Notes: a model not told the origin generated them from the sequence alone. A DNA stretch of 64,000 nt from Pseudomonas purpurea (GCF_039908635.1 NZ_CP150918.1:4914001-4978000); one strand, 5' to 3'; counted from the first letter of the stretch, positions 19,018-28,618 are shown. A program made the numbers and translations.

Positions 19018-19082
19018 TCTTCGATCAGCGCTTTTGGCCTCTGATCTTAAGATTCGATTCCAGCGTTAACTGGTTTCAAAAA

Positions 19083-19158
19083 TGGTGGGTCGTGTGGGAT
19101 TCGAACCTACGACCAATTGGTTAAAAGCCAACTGCTCTACCAACTGAGCTAACGACCC
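19083..19158 (-). tRNA. tRNA-Lys (anticodon UUU)
   Basis: A 76-nt cloverleaf: 5' GGGTCGT, anticodon loop CTTTTAA, T-loop GTTCGAATC, encoded CCA. By position (next to clpB, after Asn and Pro) it is the counterpart of the P. aeruginosa tRNA-Lys PA4541.1, an insertion site for the PAPI-1 / pKLC102 family of integrative elements. The 3' side is intact and no island is present here. Confidence 0.97.
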
Positions 19159-19163
19159 AAAAA

Positions 19164-19240
19164 TGGTCGGGGTAAGGGGATTCGAACTCCTGACATCCTG
19201 CTCCCAAAGCAGGCGCGCTACCGGACTGCGCTATACCCCG
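19164..19240 (-). tRNA. tRNA-Pro (anticodon UGG), copy 2
   Basis: A 77-nt gene, identical in sequence to the copy at 18911-18987, with encoded CCA. It lies between tRNA-Asn and tRNA-Lys with short spacers, in the first part of the operon. Confidence 0.97.
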
Positions 19241-19249
19241 GCTTGAAAT

Positions 19250-19325
19250 TGGCTCCGTGACCAGGACTCGAACCTGGGACCCAATGATTAACAGTCATTT
19301 GCTCTACCGACTGAGCTATCACGGA
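19250..19325 (-). tRNA. tRNA-Asn (anticodon GUU)
   Basis: A 76-nt cloverleaf: 5' TCCGTGA, anticodon loop CTGTTAA, T-loop GTTCGAGTC, encoded CCA. It is the first gene of the tRNA operon, about 90 nt after the promoter. Confidence 0.97.
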
Positions 19326-19419
19326 ACTACATATTTCAATTACATCTACAACATTTGACGCTTTGCTTCACTCTCTTCAACCCGTTCGCATCGCTGCGTT
19401 CGTGTGTCTGAGGCGCGCT

Positions 19420-19447
19420 ATTCTACAATTTTAAAACCCTCTGTCAA
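19420..19447 (-). promoter_or_regulatory. Sigma-70 promoter of the tRNA operon with GC-rich discriminator
   Basis: The reverse strand carries a consensus -35 (TTGACA) and a near-consensus -10 (TAGAAT) at 16-nt spacing, followed by AGCGCGCC. A GC-rich discriminator directly after the -10 is typical of stable-RNA promoters under stringent (ppGpp) control. Confidence 0.85.
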
Positions 19448-19578
19448 CCCCCTAAATTGCTTTCAAGACAATGATTTGCAACTTATTTCAGATTTCTCCT
19501 TGGGGAGAAGAAACCGTTGGGGCGACTTACTGCGGGGCGCACTTTACAAGCCTTTTCCTTACAGTTCAACACCCTAAC

Positions 19579-19607
19579 GAAAAAAAGGCCCTGCGATGCA
19601 GGGCCTT
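19579..19607 (-). terminator. Intrinsic terminator of clpB
   Basis: On the reverse strand AAGGCCCTGC pairs with GCAGGGCCTT (10 bp), followed by TTTTT. It lies about 25 nt after the clpB stop. Confidence 0.9.
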
Positions 19608-19631
19608 CTCTATTTACCGTGAAACAAACGC

Positions 19632-22196
19632 TTAGTTGAACACGATTTCGTCGTTCGCCACGGTGGCCGTCACGCTGGCGCCTGGCAGGAAGCTGCCGGA
19701 CAGAATCAGCTGGGCCAGCGGATTTTCGATCCAGCGCTGAATCGCTCGTTTGAGCGGCCGTGCGCCATAGACCGGGTCGTAACCCACCGCGATCAACTTA
19801 TCCAGCGCCTCGCTGCTCAACTCCAGCTTCAGCTCACGCTCGGCCAGACGGCTGCGCAGGCGACCCAACTGGATCTCGGTGATGCCGGCGATCTGATCCC
19901 GGGCCAATGGTTCGAAGATCACCACTTCGTCGATCCGGTTGATGAACTCCGGACGGAAGTGCGTCGACACCGCATCCATCACCGCCGCACGTTGCGCTTC
20001 ACGATCACCGACCAGTTCCTGGATCTGCACCGAGCCCAGGTTGGAGGTCATGACGATCACCGTATTGCGAAAATCCACGGTGCGGCCATGACTGTCGGTC
20101 AAGCGACCATCTTCCAGCACTTGCAGCAACACGTTGAACACATCCGGGTGGGCCTTCTCGACCTCGTCCAGGAGGATCACCGAGTACGGCTTGCGACGTA
20201 CTGCCTCGGTCAGGTAACCGCCTTCTTCATAACCCACGTAGCCTGGTGGTGCTCCGATCAGCCGCGCCACGGAATGTTTCTCCATGAACTCGGACATGTC
20301 GATGCGCACCATCGCCTCTTCAGTATCAAAGAGGAATTCGGCCAAGGCCTTGCACAGCTCGGTTTTACCGACACCGGTCGGGCCCAGGAACATGAACGAG
20401 CCGCTTGGGCGATTCGGGTCGGACAACCCGGCACGGGACCGCCGCACAGCGTTGGCCACCGCCACTACTGCTTCGTTCTGGCCGATCACACGTTGGTGCA
20501 ACAGGCTTTCCATCTTCAGCAGTTTGTCGCGCTCGCCCTCGAGCATTTTCGAGACAGGGATGCCGGTCCATTTCGACACGACTTCCGCGATCTCTTCTTC
20601 AGTCACCTTGCTGCGCAGCAACTGGTTTTCACTCTTGCCATGCTGGTCGACCATTTGCAGGCTGCGTTCCAGGTCCGGGATCACCCCGTATTGCAACTCG
20701 GCCATGCGGTTGAGATCGCCCTTACGGCGTGCGGCCTCCAGTTCCTGACGGGACTGTTCGATTTTCTGCTGGATCTGCGCAGAACCCTGCACTTCGGCTT
20801 TTTCCGAGTTCCAGATTTCTTCGAGGTCCGAGTACTCACGCTCGTGACGAACGATTTCTTCCTGGAGTTTTTCCAGACGCTTCTTCGCCGCTTCGTCGCT
20901 TTCTTTCTTCAGCGCCTGGGATTCGACCTTCAGTTGAATCAGGCGCCGCTCCAGACGGTCCAGCACTTCCGGCTTGGAATCGATCTCCATGCGAATGCGG
21001 CTGGCCGCCTCGTCAATCAGGTCAATGGCCTTGTCCGGCAACTGACGGTCGGTGATGTAGCGATGGCTGAGCTTGGCCGCCGCAATGATCGCGCCGTCGG
21101 TGATCGCCACTTTGTGGTGAACCTCATAGCGCTCTTTCAGGCCACGCAGGATGGCGATGGTGTCTTCTTCGCTCGGCTCGTCCACCAGCACTTTCTGGAA
21201 GCGCCGCTCGAGCGCCGCGTCCTTCTCTATATATTGGCGGTACTCGTTAAGCGTGGTTGCGCCGACGCAATGCAGCTCGCCACGGGCCAGGGCCGGTTTG
21301 AGCATGTTGCCGGCGTCCATCGAGCCTTCGCCTTTACCGGCGCCGACCATGGTGTGCAGTTCGTCGATGAACAGGATGATCTGGCCTTCCTGCTTCGACA
21401 GCTCATTGAGCAGGGATTTCAGGCGCTCTTCGAACTCGCCACGGTATTTGGCACCGGCAATCAGCGCGCCCATGTCCAGTGACAGCAGGCGCTTGCCTTT
21501 AAGGCCGTCCGGCACTTCGCCGTTGATGATGCGTTGGGCCAGGCCTTCGGCGATGGCGGTCTTACCCACGCCAGGCTCGCCGATCAACACCGGGTTGTTC
21601 TTGGTGCGGCGTTGCAGGACTTGAATGGTGCGACGGATTTCGTCGTCACGACCGATCACCGGGTCGAGCTTGCCGTCTTCGGCGCGCTTGGTCAGGTCGA
21701 CGGTGTATTTGTCCAACGCCTGACGCGACTCCTCGTGATTGGCGTCATTCACCGCTTCGCCGCCACGCAGGTTGTTGATCGCATTCTCCAGGGCTTTTTT
21801 GCTGACGCCCTGCCCCAGCAGCAATTTGCCGAGTTTGCTGTTCTCGTCCATGGCGGCGAGCAGCACCAGCTCACTGGAGATGAACTGGTCGCCCTTCTGC
21901 TGGGCCAGGCGATCGGCCTGATTGAGCAGGCGTGCGAGGTCCTGCGACATATTCACGTCGCCGGTGGGATTCTGGATTTTCGGTAGCTGGTCGAGCTCTT
22001 TGCTCAACTCTTTGCGCAGGCTGTTGACGTCAAAGCCTACTTGCATCAGCAGCGGTTTGATCGAGCCGCCCTGCTGTTCAAGCAACGCCTGCATCAAGTG
22101 CGCAGGTTCAATGCCCGGATGATCGAGGCCGACGGCCAGGGATTGGGCATCGGATAAGGCTAACTGCAATTTGCTGGTTAAACGGTCTATACGCAT
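19632..22196 (-). CDS. clpB: ClpB protein disaggregase
   Basis: Hexameric AAA+ chaperone that, with DnaK, pulls proteins out of heat-induced aggregates; cytoplasmic; 854 residues. The order is: N-terminal Clp repeat domain (1-145), AAA-1 with Walker A GEPGVGKT (about 206), the long coiled-coil M domain (about 410-525, rich in Glu/Lys/Arg), and AAA-2 with Walker A GPTGVGKT (about 605). AAGGAAGG sits just before the ATG. A heat-shock promoter matching sigma-32 is visible upstream and a strong terminator follows, so it is probably monocistronic. Confidence 0.97.
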   Translation of the reverse strand: MRIDRLTSKLQLALSDAQSLAVGLDHPGIEPAHLMQALLEQQGGSIKPLLMQVGFDVNSLRKELSKELDQLPKIQNPTGDVNMSQDLARLLNQADRLAQQKGDQFISSELVLLAAMDENSKLGKLLLGQGVSKKALENAINNLRGGEAVNDANHEESRQALDKYTVDLTKRAEDGKLDPVIGRDDEIRRTIQVLQRRTKNNPVLIGEPGVGKTAIAEGLAQRIINGEVPDGLKGKRLLSLDMGALIAGAKYRGEFEERLKSLLNELSKQEGQIILFIDELHTMVGAGKGEGSMDAGNMLKPALARGELHCVGATTLNEYRQYIEKDAALERRFQKVLVDEPSEEDTIAILRGLKERYEVHHKVAITDGAIIAAAKLSHRYITDRQLPDKAIDLIDEAASRIRMEIDSKPEVLDRLERRLIQLKVESQALKKESDEAAKKRLEKLQEEIVRHEREYSDLEEIWNSEKAEVQGSAQIQQKIEQSRQELEAARRKGDLNRMAELQYGVIPDLERSLQMVDQHGKSENQLLRSKVTEEEIAEVVSKWTGIPVSKMLEGERDKLLKMESLLHQRVIGQNEAVVAVANAVRRSRAGLSDPNRPSGSFMFLGPTGVGKTELCKALAEFLFDTEEAMVRIDMSEFMEKHSVARLIGAPPGYVGYEEGGYLTEAVRRKPYSVILLDEVEKAHPDVFNVLLQVLEDGRLTDSHGRTVDFRNTVIVMTSNLGSVQIQELVGDREAQRAAVMDAVSTHFRPEFINRIDEVVIFEPLARDQIAGITEIQLGRLRSRLAERELKLELSSEALDKLIAVGYDPVYGARPLKRAIQRWIENPLAQLILSGSFLPGASVTATVANDEIVFN

Positions 22197-22267
22197 TGGT
22201 CACCTTCCTTTTGAGCAGGCCGGAGCGATGGACACACCTAAATAGAGAAACCTGCCAGATACCCCAC

Positions 22268-22296
22268 TAGATGCGGTCGATTCTGGAAGATTCAAG
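22268..22296 (-). promoter_or_regulatory. Sigma-32 (heat-shock) promoter of clpB
   Basis: The reverse strand has CTTGAAT, 13 nt, then CCGCATCTA. This fits the sigma-32 consensus CTTGAAA and CCCCATNTA with one mismatch in each box. The distance to the clpB ATG is about 70 nt. Confidence 0.75.
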
Positions 22297-22326
22297 CGCT
22301 GCAAGGTTGATGCAGGTCAGGAGAGT

Positions 22327-23052
22327 CTAACGCTCGAGCCAGACCAGGGAGGCAAACCGGCCAGTGCGGGACGCGCGGCGGTAAGAAAAGAAGCGAGGAT
22401 CGGTCACGGTACAGAAACCGCCACCATAAACAGCCGTCACACCGCGTGCCGCCAGACGCAGGCGCGCCAGCAGGTAGATGTCAGCCATGAACTTGCCGGC
22501 GTTTTGGCTTGGGACAAACGCCTGATCCGCTTGCGGGAGCTGCTGGACAAAGGCTTCGCGAACTTCCGGGCCAACTTCGAAGGCTTTCGGACCAATGGCA
22601 GGGCCGAGCCAGACCAGCACTTGGTCAGGCGCTACCGCCAGGCTGTCCAGCGTCGCTTCAAGCACACCTGCCGCCAAGCCACGCCAACCGGCGTGAGCTG
22701 CCGCAACGCGAGTCCCGGCACGGTCGCAAAACAGCGCTGGCAGGCAATCGGCGGTCATTGCCGTGCAGGCGATACCCGGTGTTTCAGTCCAGCAGGCGTC
22801 GGCCATCGCGACTGTCGTCGGGTCAGCGTGAGCCACGGCAATGCCGTGAACCTGCTGTAACCAAGCCGGCTGAATAGAGAAGTGATCGGTGAGGCGACGG
22901 CGATTTTCGGCGACAGCCGCAGGGCTGTCGTCGACGTGATCGCCCAGGTTGAGGCTGTCGAACGGCGCCAGACTGACGCCGCCCGCACGGGTGGTGACGC
23001 AGGCTTTCACCCCGACCGGCGAAGGCCAGTCAGGAATCAGCCAGTTCATCAT
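22327..23052 (-). CDS. pgeF: YfiH-family purine nucleoside phosphorylase / peptidoglycan editing factor
   Basis: A 241-residue member of the multicopper-polyphenol-oxidase-fold family (DUF152). E. coli YfiH (PgeF) is reported to prevent mis-incorporation of L-Ser into peptidoglycan, and other members act as adenosine-cleaving phosphorylases; which activity dominates here is open. The metal-binding triad is visible in QVHGIAVAH, TADCLPALFCD and AAHAGWRGL. The ATG overlaps the end of rluD, so the two are translationally coupled, as in many gamma-proteobacteria. Confidence 0.9.
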   Translation of the reverse strand: MMNWLIPDWPSPVGVKACVTTRAGGVSLAPFDSLNLGDHVDDSPAAVAENRRRLTDHFSIQPAWLQQVHGIAVAHADPTTVAMADACWTETPGIACTAMTADCLPALFCDRAGTRVAAAHAGWRGLAAGVLEATLDSLAVAPDQVLVWLGPAIGPKAFEVGPEVREAFVQQLPQADQAFVPSQNAGKFMADIYLLARLRLAARGVTAVYGGGFCTVTDPRFFSYRRASRTGRFASLVWLER

Positions 23053-24011
23053 CCGATGAACGCCTCACGGTCTTGCTTGAGCAGCGACAGCAACCAGACA
23101 AAATCGTCCGGCAGTGGCGATTCCCAGCTCATGCGCTTACCGGTCGTCGGGTGATCCAGTTCCAGGAAACGCGCATGTAGCGCCTGACGCGGGAAATGCT
23201 TCAGCGATTCGACCATGGTCACACTGGCTGCCGGCGGGATACGGAAACGGCCGCCGTAGGCAGGATCTCCGACCAACGGGTAGTTGATGTGGGCCATGTG
23301 CACGCGAATCTGGTGCGTACGACCGGTTTCCAGCTTGACCCGCACATGAGTGTGGGAGCGGAAACGCTCAAGCACGCGGTAATGACTGACCGCCTGCTTG
23401 CCGCCTTCCATCACCGCCATGCGCTGGCGCTGTTGGCCGTGACGACCGATCGGGGCATTGATCTTGCCACCAGCGGTGACCACGCCGATCACGATGCACT
23501 CGTAGATCCGGCTGACACTGCGGCTCTGCAACTGTGTTACCAGTTGCGTCTGCGCCTGAATGGTCTTGGCGACCACCATCAGACCAGTGGTGTCCTTGTC
23601 CAGACGGTGCACGATACCGGCGCGCGGCACATTGATGATGTCCGGCACGTGGTGCAGCAAGGCGTTGAGCAAGGTGCCATCGGCGTGACCGGCGGCAGGG
23701 TGCACCACCAGGCCAGCAGGCTTGTTGATCACCAGGATGTCGTCATCTTCATAGACGATGTCCAGGGCGATGTCTTGAGCGATCCATTCTCCTTGAGCTT
23801 CCTGCTCGGCAGTCAGCTCAAGGATGGAGCCGCCGTGAACGATGTCTCGCGGGCGGATAACCGCTCCATCCACAGTCAGGCGGCCGTCTTTGATCCAGGC
23901 GGAAAGGCGCGAGCGCGAGTGCTCAGCGAATAGTTGTGCGGCGACTTGATCGAGGCGTTGGCCGCCCAATTCGGACGGCACCTCTGCGCTAAGTTCAATT
24001 TTATCGGACAT
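23049..24011 (-). CDS. rluD: 23S rRNA pseudouridine synthase RluD
   Basis: Makes the pseudouridines at 1911, 1915 and 1917 in helix 69 of 23S rRNA, important for late large-subunit assembly. It has 320 residues: an N-terminal S4 RNA-binding domain (about 17-75, with RLDQVAAQLF and SRLSAWIKDGR), then the RluA-type catalytic domain with VHRLDKDTTGL carrying the catalytic Asp (near residue 139). Divergent from bamD, with 150 nt between; downstream it overlaps pgeF by 4 nt. Confidence 0.95.
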   Translation of the reverse strand: MSDKIELSAEVPSELGGQRLDQVAAQLFAEHSRSRLSAWIKDGRLTVDGAVIRPRDIVHGGSILELTAEQEAQGEWIAQDIALDIVYEDDDILVINKPAGLVVHPAAGHADGTLLNALLHHVPDIINVPRAGIVHRLDKDTTGLMVVAKTIQAQTQLVTQLQSRSVSRIYECIVIGVVTAGGKINAPIGRHGQQRQRMAVMEGGKQAVSHYRVLERFRSHTHVRVKLETGRTHQIRVHMAHINYPLVGDPAYGGRFRIPPAASVTMVESLKHFPRQALHARFLELDHPTTGKRMSWESPLPDDFVWLLSLLKQDREAFIG

Positions 24012-24162
24012 GCTCAGACTAGGCGTCGGCTACAGCCTTTGGTTTCGGCTGCGCGCTTGTGGTTAAATACGGCGTCTTTTGCCCCGGGGCTTTCAACGGG
24101 GCGCTCATCATAACAGGACGGCCACGCCCAAGACAGCGGCCGTCATAGGGACGCAAGCCGCC

Positions 24163-25185
24163 ATGCAAGTGAAACACCTGCTGCTGATCGCCATCCTCGC
24201 ATTGACCGCTGCTTGCTCATCGAAGGAAGTCGTAGACGAGAACCTGAGCGAGGTCGAGCTGTACCAGCAGGCGCAGGCCGACCTGGACAACCACAGCTAT
24301 ACCAGCGCCACCGCCAAGCTCAAGGCCCTGGAATCGCGCTATCCGTTCGGTCGCTACGCCGATCAGGCTCAACTCGAGCTCATTTATGCGAACTACAAGA
24401 ACGCCGAGCCTGAGGCTGCCAAGTCTGCCGCCGAGCGCTTCATCCGTCTGCACCCGCAGCACCCGAACGTCGACTACGCCTACTACCTCAAGGGCCTGAC
24501 CTCCTTTGACCAGGACGTTGGTCTGCTGTCGCGTTTCCTGCCGCTGGACATGACCAAGCGTGACCCGGGCGCTGCCCGCGACTCCTACAACGAGTTCGCC
24601 CAGCTGACCAGCCGCTATCCCAACAGCCGTTACTCGCCTGACGCCAAGCAGCGCATGATCTACCTGCGCAACCTGCTGGCGGCTTACGAGATCCACGTGG
24701 CCGACTACTACCTGACCCGTCAGGCCTATGTTGCCGCGGCCAACCGTGGCCGTTACGTGGTGGAAAACTTCCAGGAAACCCCGGCGGTCGGCGACGGCCT
24801 GGCGGTCATGGTCGAGTCGTACCAGCGCATGCACCTGGACGAACTGGCCAACACCAGCCTCGAGACCCTGAAGCTCAACTACCCGAACCACCCGACCCTG
24901 GTCGACGGTCAGTTCACGCCTCGCGTGGCCGAAGCCGACAACCGTTCGTGGCTGAGCAAGGCCACCCTGGGCCTGATCGAATCCCGTCCACCGCTGCCGC
25001 CGGGAGAAACCCGCGCCAACCAGGACGTCATGAAGCAGTACCAGGACGCCAAAGACGCGATCCCGGCTGACCTCAAGCCTAAAGACGCCAATGGCGATGC
25101 GGTCGAGGAAGAACAGCACGAAGCAGAAGGCAACAATAGCGACCGTTCGTGGTTCAGCTACATGACCTTCGGCGTGTTCGACTGA
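24163..25185 (+). CDS. bamD: Outer-membrane assembly lipoprotein BamD (ComL)
   Basis: Essential lipoprotein of the BAM complex that folds beta-barrels into the outer membrane; 340 residues. The lipobox LTAAC puts the lipidated residue at Cys18, with Ser at +2 (outer-membrane sorting). Five TPR-like repeats span about residues 30-250 ([27 protein letters not shown], and others). The C-terminal tail (about 270-340) is extended and acidic compared with the E. coli protein. ATG 24163 is right, because the longer frame from 24079 would bury the lipobox. A strong terminator follows. Confidence 0.95.
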   Translation: MQVKHLLLIAILALTAACSSKEVVDENLSEVELYQQAQADLDNHSYTSATAKLKALESRYPFGRYADQAQLELIYANYKNAEPEAAKSAAERFIRLHPQHPNVDYAYYLKGLTSFDQDVGLLSRFLPLDMTKRDPGAARDSYNEFAQLTSRYPNSRYSPDAKQRMIYLRNLLAAYEIHVADYYLTRQAYVAAANRGRYVVENFQETPAVGDGLAVMVESYQRMHLDELANTSLETLKLNYPNHPTLVDGQFTPRVAEADNRSWLSKATLGLIESRPPLPPGETRANQDVMKQYQDAKDAIPADLKPKDANGDAVEEEQHEAEGNNSDRSWFSYMTFGVFD

Positions 25186-25200
25186 AGCCAGCGCAGTGCC

Positions 25201-25231
25201 AAAAAGGGAGACTTTCGAGTCTCCCTTTTTT
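25201..25231 (+). terminator. Intrinsic terminator of bamD
   Basis: AAAAAGGGAGACT pairs with AGTCTCCCTTTTT across a TTCG loop, 15 nt after the bamD stop. The stem is 13 bp and ends in Ts; it would also work in the other direction. Confidence 0.93.
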
Positions 25232-25310
25232 ATTGCTGCGTTTTATTGCGCTGTGCGCTGTGCGGGTCCTTGGCTAAACTGCCGGATCATTAGTCGAGAA
25301 GCTGGCCACC

Positions 25311-25544
25311 ATGTTTCGTTTACTGTTCTGGATCGCACTGATTGCTGCCGCGGTATGGCTCTGGCGCAAATTCAAGAGCCCTGCCAATAACCACCCTGCA
25401 CCCGGCGAGCAGAACGCCCCGCCCATGGTCCGCTGCGCCCATTGCGGCGTGCATGTGCCCCGCGACCGGGCGCTGATGCTTCAACAACAATGGTATTGCA
25501 GCCAGAAACATCTGGAGCAAGGCCCCGGCTCACGTGATCGCTGA
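25311..25544 (+). CDS. PP0621-family small protein with a zinc-like Cys cluster
   Basis: A 77-residue protein. An N-terminal membrane helix (about residues 3-18) ends in a basic stretch, then a short Pro-rich linker, and then Cys42, Cys45, Cys63 and His67 arranged like a small zinc-binding knuckle. It is probably anchored to the inner membrane with the zinc part in the cytoplasm. It overlaps the GTG start of pilS by 11 nt. A link to pilus regulation is suggested only by this position. Confidence 0.8.
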   Translation: MFRLLFWIALIAAAVWLWRKFKSPANNHPAPGEQNAPPMVRCAHCGVHVPRDRALMLQQQWYCSQKHLEQGPGSRDR

Positions 25545-27123
25545 GGCGATCAGTCCCGACGGCAAACAGGCGCAGCGTCTGCTGCGCCTCTATCATCTCT
25601 ACCGCTTGAGCATCGGCATCGTTCTGGTGCTGCTGATCTCCAGCAACCTGGACAACCAGTTGCTGGAGTTCGCCAATGACGAACTGCTGCGCAACACCAG
25701 TTGGCTCTACCTGGTGCTGAACATCCTGCTGGTGGTGTTTCTTGAAAATCCCCACCGCCACGGGCAAATCTTCAGCCTGGCCCTGGTCGACGTGCTGCTG
25801 CTTTCAACGTTGTTCTACGCCGCTGGCGGAGCTGCCAGCGCCGTCGGCAATCTGTTGATTGTCTCCGTTGCCATCAGCAATACCCTGCTGCGCGGACGCA
25901 TCGGCCTGTTGATTGCGGCGGTGGCGGCTATCGGCATCGTGTTCTTGAGCTTTTACCTGAGCCTCAACCACCCGACAGGCGCCAGCAGTTACTTGCAGGC
26001 CGGCACCCTCGGAGCCCTGTGCTTCGCCGCCGCGTTGCTGGTGCAAGGATTGACCCGGCGCCTGGAACTCAGCGAAACCCTGGCCGAACAGCGGGCCAGC
26101 GAAGTAATTGGCCTGGAAGCCCTCAATGCCCTGATTTTGCAACGCATGCGCACGGGCATTCTGGTGCTGGATGACCAGCGTCGGGTGCAACTGGCCAATC
26201 AGAGCGCCCTGAGCCTGCTGGGCGTGCATGACCTGACCGGCCAGTTGATCGACACCCACGCACCGCCGCTGGTCGAGCGCCTGCAACTGTGGTTCAACAA
26301 CCCGACCTTGCGCCCCCAAAGCCTGAAAGTCGCCAGCAATGGCCTGGAGCTGCAACCGAGCTTTATCGCGCTGGGCCAGACCCCGCAGCATCAGACCCTG
26401 GTGTTCCTCGAAGATCAGGCCCAAGTGGCGCAACAGGCCCAGCAACTCAAACTGGCCGCATTAGGACGGCTGACGGCCGGTATCGCCCACGAAATCCGCA
26501 ACCCACTGGGCGCGATCAGCCATGCGGCGCAGTTGCTGCGTGAATCTGAGGAACTGACCGGCGCGGACCGGCGTCTGACGCAGATTATCCAAGACCACTC
26601 CCAGCGCATGAATCGAGTCATCGAAAACGTCCTGCAACTCTCCAGACGCCAACCCACCGAACCGCAACGGCTCGACCTCAAGGCCTGGTTGCAGGACTTC
26701 GTCCACAAAGTACGGGCCAGCGGACCGCAACAGCAACCTGTCCACGTACGGATCGCCGAGGGCCACTTCATCACCCTGATGGACCCGGACCAACTGACCC
26801 AGATTCTCGACAACCTGGTGCGCAACGCCTGGCGTCACAGCGCCATGCTGCACTCGCAGGCGCAGGTCTGGCTCTCGCTGTTCATCGACCCGCACAGCCA
26901 GTTGCCGACCCTGGAGGTTCAAGATGACGGCCCCGGCGTGGCGCCGGACCAGCACACGCATCTGTTCGAACCCTTCTTCACCACCAGCAACCAGGGCACT
27001 GGCCTGGGTCTCTATCTGTCCCGTGAGCTGTGCGAAAGCAACCAGGCCCGCCTAGACTTCATTCCACGCCAAGGCGGCGGCTGCTTTCGCATCACCTTTG
27101 CTCACGGACGGAAACAAAGTTGA
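25534..27123 (+). CDS. pilS: Sensor histidine kinase PilS
   Basis: Membrane kinase of the PilS-PilR system, which in P. aeruginosa senses PilA levels in the inner membrane and controls pilA; 529 residues. About six hydrophobic helices (residues 20-190) precede a PAS-like region (about 195-300), and the H-box AHEIRNPLGAI puts the phospho-accepting histidine at residue 319, the same number as in PAO1. The ATPase end shows LDNLVRNAWRH and DDGPGV. GTG start at 25534 overlaps the previous gene. The stop TGA overlaps the pilR start. Confidence 0.93.
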   Translation: MIAEAISPDGKQAQRLLRLYHLYRLSIGIVLVLLISSNLDNQLLEFANDELLRNTSWLYLVLNILLVVFLENPHRHGQIFSLALVDVLLLSTLFYAAGGAASAVGNLLIVSVAISNTLLRGRIGLLIAAVAAIGIVFLSFYLSLNHPTGASSYLQAGTLGALCFAAALLVQGLTRRLELSETLAEQRASEVIGLEALNALILQRMRTGILVLDDQRRVQLANQSALSLLGVHDLTGQLIDTHAPPLVERLQLWFNNPTLRPQSLKVASNGLELQPSFIALGQTPQHQTLVFLEDQAQVAQQAQQLKLAALGRLTAGIAHEIRNPLGAISHAAQLLRESEELTGADRRLTQIIQDHSQRMNRVIENVLQLSRRQPTEPQRLDLKAWLQDFVHKVRASGPQQQPVHVRIAEGHFITLMDPDQLTQILDNLVRNAWRHSAMLHSQAQVWLSLFIDPHSQLPTLEVQDDGPGVAPDQHTHLFEPFFTTSNQGTGLGLYLSRELCESNQARLDFIPRQGGGCFRITFAHGRKQS

Positions 27124-28466
27124 AGACAAGCCCACGGCAAAAAGTCCTGATCGTCGATGATGAACCGGATATCCGCGAACTCCTGGAAATCACCCTGGGC
27201 CGGATGAAACTCGACACTTTCAGCGCCCGCAATGTCGGCGAGGCCCGCGGTTTGCTGGCTCAGGAAGCGTTTGACCTGTGCCTGACCGACATGCGCCTGC
27301 CGGATGGAACCGGCATGGAACTGGTGCAATACATCCAGCAACGTTATCCACAGGTGCCGGTGGCGATGATTACCGCCTACGGCAGCCTCGAAGTCGCGAT
27401 CAATGCCCTCAAGGCCGGGGCCTTCGACTTTCTGACCAAACCGGTCGATCTGCTGCGTTTGCGTGAGCTGGTCAGCAGCGCCTTGCGCCTGCCTCCAACC
27501 GGCGCGGCGAGTACCGCCCTCGACCGGCGCCTGCTGGGCGACTCGTTACCTATGCGCAGCCTGCGCCGGCAAGTCGACAAACTGGCCCGCAGCCAGGCTC
27601 CGGTGTACATCAGCGGCGAGTCCGGCAGCGGCAAGGAGTTGGTGGCACGGCTGATCCACGACCAGGGTCCGCGTGCGAACCAATCCTTTGTGCCAGTCAA
27701 CTGTGGGGCGATTCCGTCCGAGTTGATGGAAAGCGAGTTCTTTGGCCATCGAAAAGGCAGTTTCAGCGGCGCTATCGAGGACAAACCAGGATTGTTCCAG
27801 GTGGCCCACGGCGGCACGCTGTTTCTTGACGAGGTCGCCGACCTGCCGCTGGCCATGCAAGTCAAGTTGCTGCGGGCGATCCAGGAGAAAGCCGTGCGCA
27901 GCGTTGGCGGCCAACAGGAAACAGTGGTCGACGTGCGAATCCTTTGCGCAACTCACAAGGACCTGGATGCCGAAGTCGCCGCCGGGCGCTTTCGCCAGGA
28001 TTTGTACTACCGCTTGAATGTCATCGAGCTACGCGTTCCGCCCTTGCGCGAACGCCGAGACGATATCGAGCTGCTGGCCGGCAACGTGCTCAAGCGTCTG
28101 GCAGCAGGCAGTGGCTTGCCGGCCGCCCGCCTCCACCCTCAAGCACTGGACGCCCTGAAAAACTATCGTTTCCCGGGCAATGTGCGTGAACTGGAGAACA
28201 TGCTCGAACGGGCCCACACCCTGTGCGAGAACAAGCAGATCGAAACCGGCGACTTGCGCCTGGCGGACGGAAATTGCAGCGCCGAGCCCGGCGCACCGGA
28301 CCTGACGCAAATCGACAACCTTGAGGACTATCTGGAAAACATCGAGCGCAAACTGATCCTTCAGGCCCTGGAAGAAACCCGCTGGAACCGCACGGCGGCG
28401 GCTCAGCGCTTGAACTTGTCGTTCCGGTCGATGCGCTACAGGCTCAAGAAATTAGGACTGGATTGA
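27120..28466 (+). CDS. pilR: Sigma-54 response regulator PilR
   Basis: NtrC-family activator of pilA, 448 residues. Receiver domain: Asp13-Asp14 and phospho-acceptor Asp57 (CLTDMRLPDG), with the switch Lys in FLTKPVD. AAA+ domain: Walker A GESGSGKE at about residue 166; the sigma-54 contact loop reads GSFSGA (residues 213-218) instead of the canonical GAFTGA. C-terminal Fis-type HTH: NRTAAAQRLNLSFRSMRYRL. The start is TTG 27120, overlapping the pilS stop (TTGA); there is no in-frame ATG that keeps the receiver complete, and the usual MKTSPRQKVLIVDDE-type N-terminus fits. Confidence 0.93.
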   Translation: MKTSPRQKVLIVDDEPDIRELLEITLGRMKLDTFSARNVGEARGLLAQEAFDLCLTDMRLPDGTGMELVQYIQQRYPQVPVAMITAYGSLEVAINALKAGAFDFLTKPVDLLRLRELVSSALRLPPTGAASTALDRRLLGDSLPMRSLRRQVDKLARSQAPVYISGESGSGKELVARLIHDQGPRANQSFVPVNCGAIPSELMESEFFGHRKGSFSGAIEDKPGLFQVAHGGTLFLDEVADLPLAMQVKLLRAIQEKAVRSVGGQQETVVDVRILCATHKDLDAEVAAGRFRQDLYYRLNVIELRVPPLRERRDDIELLAGNVLKRLAAGSGLPAARLHPQALDALKNYRFPGNVRELENMLERAHTLCENKQIETGDLRLADGNCSAEPGAPDLTQIDNLEDYLENIERKLILQALEETRWNRTAAAQRLNLSFRSMRYRLKKLGLD

Positions 28467-28472
28467 GGGCCT

Positions 28473-28592
28473 CTGTGGCGAGGGAGCTTGCTCCCGCTCG
28501 GTGGCGCAGCCGCCGCCAATCAACCCATGTAAAGGCTGATAAAAATCTGGGGGCACTGCGCACCCCAGCGGGAGCAAGCTCCCTCGCCACAA
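28473..28592. repeat. REPIN, class B, between pilR and thiO
   Basis: Left end CTGTGGCGAGGGAGCTTGCT and right end GAGCAAGCTCCCTCGCCAC are inverted copies. The ends are the same as in the element at 4435-4571. It separates two convergent genes. Confidence 0.9.
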
Positions 28593-28618
28593 AAACATCG
28601 TCACATGACCTATGGGCT

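Larger units (their letters stand above)
19326..19631. other. Intergenic region between tRNA operon and clpB
   Basis: No gene seen. It holds the tRNA promoter (19420-19447) and the clpB terminator (19579-19607). The stretch between them is AT-rich, as expected of an upstream promoter element. Confidence 0.7.

Noticed and set aside
18911..19325. Possible genomic island or prophage at the tRNA cluster
   Set aside because: No integrase, no direct repeat of a tRNA 3' end and normal core genes on both sides.
19959..21482. 507-codon + strand frame opposite clpB
   Set aside because: Shadow frame; ClpB is intact and the frame has a His/Val/Gln-rich antisense composition.
24079..24162. Longer N-terminus for BamD
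   Set aside because: It would put 28 residues before the signal peptide and lipobox, which must be N-terminal.
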